A stretch of 18,509 nt of DNA, taken from the NCBI GenBank assembly GCA_012271025.1, contig JAAXHF010000613.1:1-18509 (forward strand), in the 5' to 3' direction. A program made the translations under genes and the position numbers. Each line of letters begins with the position of its first letter. Positions within the stretch are counted from its first letter, which is position 1. The notes under the pieces were generated by a model that was not told the origin of the DNA, ran no database searches, and saw only the letters and a list, made by a program, of their open reading frames with translations. The DNA is from Deltaproteobacteria bacterium (GTDB taxonomy: Bacteria; Desulfobacterota_B; Binatia; Bin18). Of this stretch, positions 14,376 to 18,509 are shown piece after piece.

Positions 14376-15479
14376 TTACGCCCCGGCTGCGGCCGCAGCC
14401 TCGGACGTCTGGCTGGCTGTGACGCCCAGATGGCGAACGCGGGGCAAGACCTCGGTGGCAAACAGCCGCATCGACCGCTCGGCTTCTTCGAGGCTGATCC
14501 CGGCTCCGCCAAAGCCGATATCCAGCACCCCGACCCCGGTGGTTTCATGGAAGTCCGTGATCTGCCTGACCACGGTATCCGGGCTGCCGCAGAAGCGCAG
14601 CTCGCCCAACCCAAAACCGGGCTGGGTCTGGGTCGGCGGCGGCACCGCAGCCCCACGTCCCCGGAACAGGTTGGCCGCCCCGTCCCCGCTGAAAAAGCGC
14701 GCCTCCATCTCGGCGGCCCCGGCATCGTCTTCGGCCACCGCGCCAAAGCAGCGGTACAACAGTTGCTCGGGAGTCGGCTGCCAGCCGTGCTCGGCGCATT
14801 CCTGCGTGTAGTGGTCGGTCATCTGGGCCGTAATGTGGCCGGGATAAAACGACACGCCCAGCCCCAGCCGGTGGGCGGCCGCAAACGAGGCCGATTCCAG
14901 GCTGTTGCCCGAATAGTACAGGGGCGGATGGGGCTGCTGGACCGCTCCCGGCCACACCGACACGGTACGGAAGCGGTAGTAGCGCCCCTCCCAGCCGAAC
15001 GGCTGCGGCTCGGTCAGCGCACGGGTAATCAGCAGGCTGGCCTCCTGGGTGCGAGCCCGAGTCTCATCCGGGTTGGTCCCGTAGGCCAGAAACTCGTTCG
15101 GCGTCCCGCGCAGAAACAGGACCACCAGACGGCCGCCGCTGAGCTGATCGAGCATGGCGATCTCTTCGGCGATGCGAACCGGATTGTTCATCGACACCAG
15201 TGGCCCCAGCACGGCGATCTTGGCCTGACGCACGACCTGGCTCAGGGCGGCGGCAAACACGGCCGCGTTGGGCGTTTGGAGCAGGGGCGTGTAGTGGTGT
15301 TCCGAGCAGCTGACCCAGTCAAAGCCGAGTTCGTCGGCCAGCTTGGCCTGAGCCAGGGCCAGCCCGAGCGACTGCTGGCCGACCTCCGAGCGGAACAGGG
15401 CCGGCGGGGTTGGCCAGCCCCGGTGTTTGAAGGCTTCCGGCGAAAGATAGCTATTGGTGCAAAAGAACGACGCCTGCAT
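14376..15479 (-). CDS. LLM-class flavin-dependent oxidoreductase, bacterial luciferase-like, 367 aa
   Basis: A luciferase-like monooxygenase of the alkanal-monooxygenase type. Seen in order are ADELGFDWVSCSEHHYTPLL (48-67) with the E-H-H motif, VLGPLVSMNNPVRIAEEIAM, LDQLSGGRLVVLFLRGTPNE and FLAYG, RYYRFRTVSVWPGAVQQPHP, and a late GSPDTVVRQITDFHETTGVG strand that marks the barrel's end. This E-H-H plus SGGRL pattern is the one found in FMN-dependent members rather than in the F420 group of the gene at 12624. The start at 15479 has GGAGG eight bases upstream. The tail EAAAAAGA is low complexity. It is followed after 14 bases by the small alpha/beta hydrolase, suggesting oxygenation then hydrolysis of one substrate. 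A TTGACA lies upstream on this strand (15532-15527) without a convincing -10. Confidence 0.9.
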   Translation of the reverse strand: MQASFFCTNSYLSPEAFKHRGWPTPPALFRSEVGQQSLGLALAQAKLADELGFDWVSCSEHHYTPLLQTPNAAVFAAALSQVVRQAKIAVLGPLVSMNNPVRIAEEIAMLDQLSGGRLVVLFLRGTPNEFLAYGTNPDETRARTQEASLLITRALTEPQPFGWEGRYYRFRTVSVWPGAVQQPHPPLYYSGNSLESASFAAAHRLGLGVSFYPGHITAQMTDHYTQECAEHGWQPTPEQLLYRCFGAVAEDDAGAAEMEARFFSGDGAANLFRGRGAAVPPPTQTQPGFGLGELRFCGSPDTVVRQITDFHETTGVGVLDIGFGGAGISLEEAERSMRLFATEVLPRVRHLGVTASQTSEAAAAAGA

Positions 15480-15637
15480 AAGTCTGTCCTCCCCGACACG
15501 TCCACAGGGTCATACACCACCCGCCTTGTCAACGTATCGCGTCGTGTGTCGAGCCGGTTTCTAGGAATGTACAACACAGGTTGAAAAAGGGGATTTCCTA
15601 TTGGAGTTCACATCACTTTTCGTCTAATCTGAGCCCC

Positions 15638-15904
15638 ATGATTAAATTGAATATCCGTCAGGCCAAAACCCACCTGTCTCGCTATCTGAAGGACATCGAA
15701 GCCGGAGAAACCATTCTGCTGTGCCAGCGTAACGTCCCTATAGCTGAAATTCGGCCCCTGCCCAAGCGACGGAAAACACCGCGCCGGCTCGGAACGGCAA
15801 AAGGCCAAGTCCCAGTCCCGCCGGAGTTTTTTGATCCCCTGCCCGAAGAGATTTTGCGGGCTTTCGAGGGCCACGGTCACAACACTCGTTTGACCGACTC
15901 CTGA
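15638..15904 (+). CDS. Phd/YefM-family antitoxin, apparently without a toxin partner, 88 aa
   Basis: The N-terminus is the Phd/YefM DNA-binding fold: MIKLNIRQAKTHLSRYLKDI (1-20), EAGETILLCQRNVPIAEIRP (21-40), then a toxin-neutralising tail (PPEFFDPLPEEILRAFEGHG, about 61-80). In the family this antitoxin is normally followed within a few bases by a PIN-domain or RelE toxin. Here the next 124 bases hold no such ORF on either strand, so it looks orphaned. Start: the ATG at 15638 fits the fold; a TTG at 15581 is in frame, but the added residues do not resemble the family. No clear Shine-Dalgarno is present. A TAATCT at 15625-15630 ends seven bases before the ATG and would give a leaderless message if it is a -10. 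The gene could be a solitary regulator or the remnant of a VapBC-type pair. Confidence 0.85.
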   Translation: MIKLNIRQAKTHLSRYLKDIEAGETILLCQRNVPIAEIRPLPKRRKTPRRLGTAKGQVPVPPEFFDPLPEEILRAFEGHGHNTRLTDS

Positions 15905-16028
15905 TATGCCAGGCGCTGACTCACGGGTTAGTGCTCGTCAGCCCTGACCCGGTCATGCAGCAGTATCCGGTCCGAACGCTGTGGTAAGCCATGCTGTGGT
16001 GAGCGCTGAGACTGAAAGGACGATCCCT

Positions 16029-17192
16029 ATGACACGCCACACCGACACAGTCATTAACGCAGACGCCCATATCCTTGAGCCGCCCGACCTGTGGCAGCGC
16101 TATATCGACCCGGCCTTCCGCGACCGCCCGATCTGCATCAAAACCGACGCGCGCGGTCTGGAGTATCTGGAGATCGACGGCAAGCTGTCCAAGCGCAACT
16201 CCGGGGGCATGCTGTTCACCGTTGGCGGCTACGGCAAAAGTCCCCAGGAACTCATGCTCCGGCCGGACCGCACCTACGCCGGCACCGCCCCGCTGGGCGC
16301 CATGGACCCACGGGAACGCCTGACCTACATGGATCAGGAGGGCGTGGACGCCTCGGTGCTGTACCCCTCCCTGGCTCTGCTGTGGGAACCCGAGGTCTTT
16401 GACGCCGGCCTGTGCGACGCCTACTGTCGGGCCTATAACCGCTGGATCGTCGATTTCTGCGCCGACTCCGCCGACCGTCTGATCCCCATCGCCCATATCT
16501 CGCTCGGCGATGTCGAGCGGGCCGTGGCCGAGTTGGAGCGCAGCGTCAGGGACGGCGTGCGGGGCGCGTTTGTGGCGCCGCATACGATCAGCCGTACCCC
16601 CCACGGTCATCCCGACCACGATCCGTTCTGGGCCAAGGCCGCCGAGCTGGGGGTGCCGATCGGCATCCACCCCACGATTGAGCCCAACCCGCCCATGGCT
16701 GCGGCCCACTTCGACGGCATGCGCGGTCAGAGCTGGTATTTTACGGTCATGTCATCCCTGGCCGTCCAGGCCGCTTTCACCACCCTGTTCCAGTACGGCA
16801 CGTTTGAAAGATTTCCCGACCTGAAACTGATTGTGCTGGAGTCGAGCGGGGGCTGGATCAGCGCCTGGCTCGAACGCATGGACGCCAAGTACGAGTCAAT
16901 CGGTCGCTTCACCCGAAAGATGACCCGTCCGCCCAGCCAGCTGTTCAAAGCCCAGTGTTGGATTTCGTGCGACCCGGACGAAAAGACGGTGCCGGCCATC
17001 ATAGACCTGGTTGGCGACGACCGCTTTTTCTGGGCCAGCGACTACCCCCACTCCGAGGCAAAGCCCGGTGTGATGGACGACCTGCGGGACATGGTCGGCC
17101 TGCTCAAGCCCGAGGCCAGGGCCAAGCTGCTGGGTGGCAATGTGGCCGACTTGTACGCTATTACCGGCCGGCGAACCGCAGCCGAGCAATAA
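16029..17192 (+). CDS. Amidohydrolase family (PF04909-like), 387 aa
   Basis: The third amidohydrolase-2 protein in the window. The metal and catalytic residues are where the family expects them: D12-x-H14 in VINADAHILEPPDLW, H214 in VPIGIHPTIEP, E271 in LIVLESSGGWISAWLERMD, and D338 and H341 in FFWASDYPHSE. The segment RLTYMDQEGVDASVLYPSLA (97-116) matches those of the two genes at 1-1819. These enzymes hydrolyse or decarboxylate small ring compounds with a bound metal ion; the substrate is unknown. The start at 16029 is chosen over an in-frame GTG at 15981 because AAAGGA lies eight bases upstream and the product begins like its relatives. The 124-base gap before it holds no gene, only a near-identical pair of 12-mers (15978-15989 and 15993-16004). 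A small membrane-protein gene follows after 25 bases. Confidence 0.92.
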   Translation: MTRHTDTVINADAHILEPPDLWQRYIDPAFRDRPICIKTDARGLEYLEIDGKLSKRNSGGMLFTVGGYGKSPQELMLRPDRTYAGTAPLGAMDPRERLTYMDQEGVDASVLYPSLALLWEPEVFDAGLCDAYCRAYNRWIVDFCADSADRLIPIAHISLGDVERAVAELERSVRDGVRGAFVAPHTISRTPHGHPDHDPFWAKAAELGVPIGIHPTIEPNPPMAAAHFDGMRGQSWYFTVMSSLAVQAAFTTLFQYGTFERFPDLKLIVLESSGGWISAWLERMDAKYESIGRFTRKMTRPPSQLFKAQCWISCDPDEKTVPAIIDLVGDDRFFWASDYPHSEAKPGVMDDLRDMVGLLKPEARAKLLGGNVADLYAITGRRTAAEQ

Positions 17193-17217
17193 AAAAGAAG
17201 CCGAGCGGGGAACCGCC

Positions 17218-17484
17218 ATGACCGAGTTTGAAGCCGCCACTGTCGCCTATCAGCAGGCCAACTTGGCAGCTGCCTATGTGCAAGCTACTGTCGCTGCTCT
17301 CGTGGGACTCGCGCAAGCCGGGATTATAGCGTGGGGAATCCGCGTTATGACCAGGGAAAGCGCCAAGCGGGAGCAGCACCACACCGACCGCCACACCGAG
17401 GCCATGGCCACTGCTGCCCAGCAGCACGAAGCAACAATGCTGGCCCTGCGTGCGCTGATTGAACGCACTGCGCCCAAGGCGTAG
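17218..17484 (+). CDS. Small single-pass membrane protein with charged helical tail, 88 aa, function unknown
   Basis: The product begins MTEFEAATVAYQQANLAAAY, then has one likely membrane helix (about residues 21-44, ATVAALVGLAQAGIIAWGIR) and a His/Glu/Arg-rich, probably helical tail (RESAKREQHHTDRHTEAMAT, then a short coiled-coil-like stretch ending LRALIERTAPKA). I do not recognise an assigned function. Similar tiny one-helix proteins with a charged C-terminal helix are common in phage and in accessory regions. The start at 17218 has GGGGAA upstream; the longer open frame from 17134 overlaps the amidohydrolase and is unlikely. The 25-base gap suggests co-transcription with the amidohydrolase, but this may be only positional. 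Confidence 0.7.
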   Translation: MTEFEAATVAYQQANLAAAYVQATVAALVGLAQAGIIAWGIRVMTRESAKREQHHTDRHTEAMATAAQQHEATMLALRALIERTAPKA

Positions 17485-17701
17485 CTCGGGTCGCTCCCAG
17501 GCTTGTCCGCTGCTACGCAGCGTGGAAATGGCCAGCAGCACTCCTCGCCCGCAGGACTCACCGCCTCGTATTCTACCGGCAGAAGATTCTCTCGGTCTTC
17601 GCGTTATACAGAATCCGCATAGAGACGTAGACCGTCACAGCGATGAAGCTGAAGGAACTGCTCCAGCCGCCGAGAGACAGCGGCTGGAGTGGCGGAGGGC
17701 G
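17485..17701. other. Intergenic stretch between convergent genes, no gene seen
   Basis: About 217 bases without a supported ORF. It contains a 6-bp hairpin, CGCTGC-TAC-GCAGCG (17508-17522), and the larger inverted repeat listed separately. A short minus-strand frame ending at a TAG near 17577 (with MRILYNAKTERIFCR) is open but has no ribosome site and no recognisable family. Confidence 0.6.
17658..17692. terminator. Strong inverted repeat downstream of two convergent genes
   Basis: CTCCAGCCGC (17661-17670) and GCGGCTGGAG (17680-17689) are exact reverse complements around a 9-base loop. In RNA of the plus strand the stem extends by two G-U pairs and a C-G pair to 17658-17692. It lies about ten bases beyond the minus-strand esterase stop and after the plus-strand small gene, as a two-way terminator would. 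No T-run follows. Confidence 0.45.
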
Positions 17702-18463
17702 CTAGGCGGTGTGCGCCTTGAAGAAGCTACCGATCTCCTCAATCGCCTGCTGCCCCTCGGGCAGGACTGCGGCAAACATGTGCCACACGTGCGGCATTTC
17801 GTCCCACACCTTGAGGGTCACGTCCACATCCGATTTGCGCGCCCGTTCGGCCAGGCGCGTGGAATCGTTCAGCAGGGTCTCGGCGTCGCCGACCTGAATC
17901 AGCAGCGGCGGCAGGCCGGCCAGGTTGGCGTGCAGCGGGGCGGCCAGCGGGTTCTGGGGATCGGCGTCGCCCAGATACAGCTTGGCCATGCCCAGCAGAC
18001 CCTCTTTCTGCACGACCGGATCGGCAGCCGCCCGGGTCGTCATCGACTCGCCGGTGCCCTCCATATCGACCCAGGGCGAAATCCCGACGCCCGCCGCCGG
18101 CAGAGGTTTGCCGGCGGCGCGGATGGCTAGCAGGGCGGCGACGGCCAGCCCGCCGCCGGCCGAATCGCCGGCAATGGCGATGTTTGCCGGACTGATGCCC
18201 TGGTCGAGCAGCCAGCCGTAGGCGGCCACCGCATCATCGACCGGGGCCGGAAACGGATGCTCGGGAGCCAGGCGATAGTTGAGCGACAGCACCCGCGCCC
18301 CGGCCGCCTTTGACAGGCGCGAGGTCATGTCGCGGTGGGAGCCGGCCGAGCCCATGACATAGCCCCCGCCGTCGACGTACAGAATGACCTTGTTCTCGTC
18401 CACTCCCTCGGCGGCGTGCCATTCGGCCGACACTCCGCCAGCCTCAACCGGCGTACACGACAC
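17702..18463 (-). CDS. HSL-family alpha/beta hydrolase (esterase), 253 aa as read, 5' end doubtful
   Basis: A hormone-sensitive-lipase-type esterase (alpha/beta hydrolase fold-3, PF07859). It shows VILYVDGGGYVMGSAGSHRD (26-45), LNYRLAPEHPFPAPVDDAVA (61-80), the nucleophile elbow AGDSAGGGLA with S101, GISPWVDMEGTGES (127-140), GDAETLLND with E195 as likely acid, and PHVWHMF with H225. The family's oxyanion motif HGGG(F/Y) reads DGGGY here: Asp31, codon GAC, one base from CAC His. In this frame the only plausible start is GTG at 18463 with no ribosome site. A stop (TGA, 18490-18488) lies just upstream in frame, and the family normally has another 20-60 residues before this point. A matching N-terminal piece is found in another frame (see 18444-18509), so the gene is probably frameshifted. 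It ends at TAG 17704-17702. Confidence 0.8.
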   Translation of the reverse strand: MSCTPVEAGGVSAEWHAAEGVDENKVILYVDGGGYVMGSAGSHRDMTSRLSKAAGARVLSLNYRLAPEHPFPAPVDDAVAAYGWLLDQGISPANIAIAGDSAGGGLAVAALLAIRAAGKPLPAAGVGISPWVDMEGTGESMTTRAAADPVVQKEGLLGMAKLYLGDADPQNPLAAPLHANLAGLPPLLIQVGDAETLLNDSTRLAERARKSDVDVTLKVWDEMPHVWHMFAAVLPEGQQAIEEIGSFFKAHTA

Positions 18464-18509
18464 GCCGGCGGGCGGCCGGGGCCTCGATCATCATCGCCCG
18501 CATCTCGTC
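18444..18509 (-). other. Likely N-terminal part of the esterase in a different frame, cut by window edge
   Basis: From the window end the minus strand reads DEMRAMMIEAPAARRRVVYAG and then stops at TGA (18446-18444). HSL-family relatives of the downstream gene often begin with a MRAMM-like helix directly before the Gly-Val segment that the main frame shows (AGVSCTPVEAGG). The two frames overlap, and a one-base change in the G/C-rich tract around 18464-18485 would join them. The rest of the 5' end lies outside the window, so this cannot be settled here. Confidence 0.45.

Noticed and set aside
15527..15532. Perfect TTGACA on the minus strand before the LLM gene
   Set aside because: The only TATGAC-like partner is 12 bases away, too close for a standard promoter.
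14430..15584. 384-codon plus-strand open frame opposite the LLM monooxygenase
   Set aside because: High-GC antisense shadow; the minus strand has clear family motifs and a Shine-Dalgarno.
17643..17705. 20-residue plus-strand ORF before the esterase stop
   Set aside because: No ribosome site, overlaps the inverted repeat and ends in the opposite gene's stop region.
1..18509. CRISPR arrays, tRNA/rRNA genes, transposases, prophage genes
   Set aside because: None could be recognised on either strand by reading the sequence.

Overview
The window is a high-GC, densely packed accessory-metabolism region of a Gram-negative-type bacterium. Nearly every start has a clear Shine-Dalgarno (GGAGG/GAGG), three gene pairs overlap as ATGA, and intergenic gaps are short. 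The gene mix is F420/flavin luciferase-like monooxygenases, an F420-type DDN reductase, PF04909 amidohydrolases, phytanoyl-CoA dioxygenases, a nitronate monooxygenase, SMP-30, EthD and SnoaL/NTF2 proteins. Such a mix is typical of uncultured secondary-metabolite or xenobiotic-degrading lineages such as Tectomicrobia/Entotheonella or Binatota. That taxonomic placement is inference; there is no rRNA, tRNA or housekeeping marker here.

Layout, left to right. (1) 1-1819, minus: two overlapping amidohydrolase genes, the downstream one cut by the window edge. (2) 1957-2373, plus: a deazaflavin-dependent (DDN family) reductase. (3) 2407-5958, minus: a tight operon read right to left as a 40-codon ORF (apparent antitoxin remnant) -> nitronate monooxygenase -> SMP-30 lactonase -> SnoaL/NTF2 protein -> double EthD protein. 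(4) 6032-8876: a LysR regulator divergent from a secreted alpha/beta hydrolase fused to two SnoaL/NTF2 domains, with a palindromic T-N11-A box between them. (5) 8897-12538, minus: cupin -> four-helix membrane protein -> two tandem phytanoyl-CoA dioxygenase-like genes (about 79% identical, same length) -> luciferase-like gene interrupted by one in-frame TAG. (6) 12624-13655, plus: LLM-class oxidoreductase, followed by a palindromic intergenic repeat. (7) 13735-15479, minus: LLM-class monooxygenase -> small lidless alpha/beta hydrolase with Asp where the nucleophile should be. (8) 15638-17484, plus: orphan Phd/YefM antitoxin, third amidohydrolase, small membrane protein. (9) 17702-18509, minus: HSL-family esterase with HGGG changed to DGGG and an apparently frameshifted 5' end.

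How the parts may fit together: the minus operon of block 3 (flavin oxidation, lactone opening, NTF2-type and EthD-type helpers) beside a LysR gene looks like a small-molecule catabolic cassette. The LysR-type box may link it to the secreted hydrolase. Block 7 pairs an oxygenase with a hydrolase. No substrate can be named from sequence alone. Mobile-element genes, CRISPR arrays and RNA genes were not seen. Two antitoxin traces without toxins, one nonsense-broken gene and one probable frameshift suggest ongoing gene decay.
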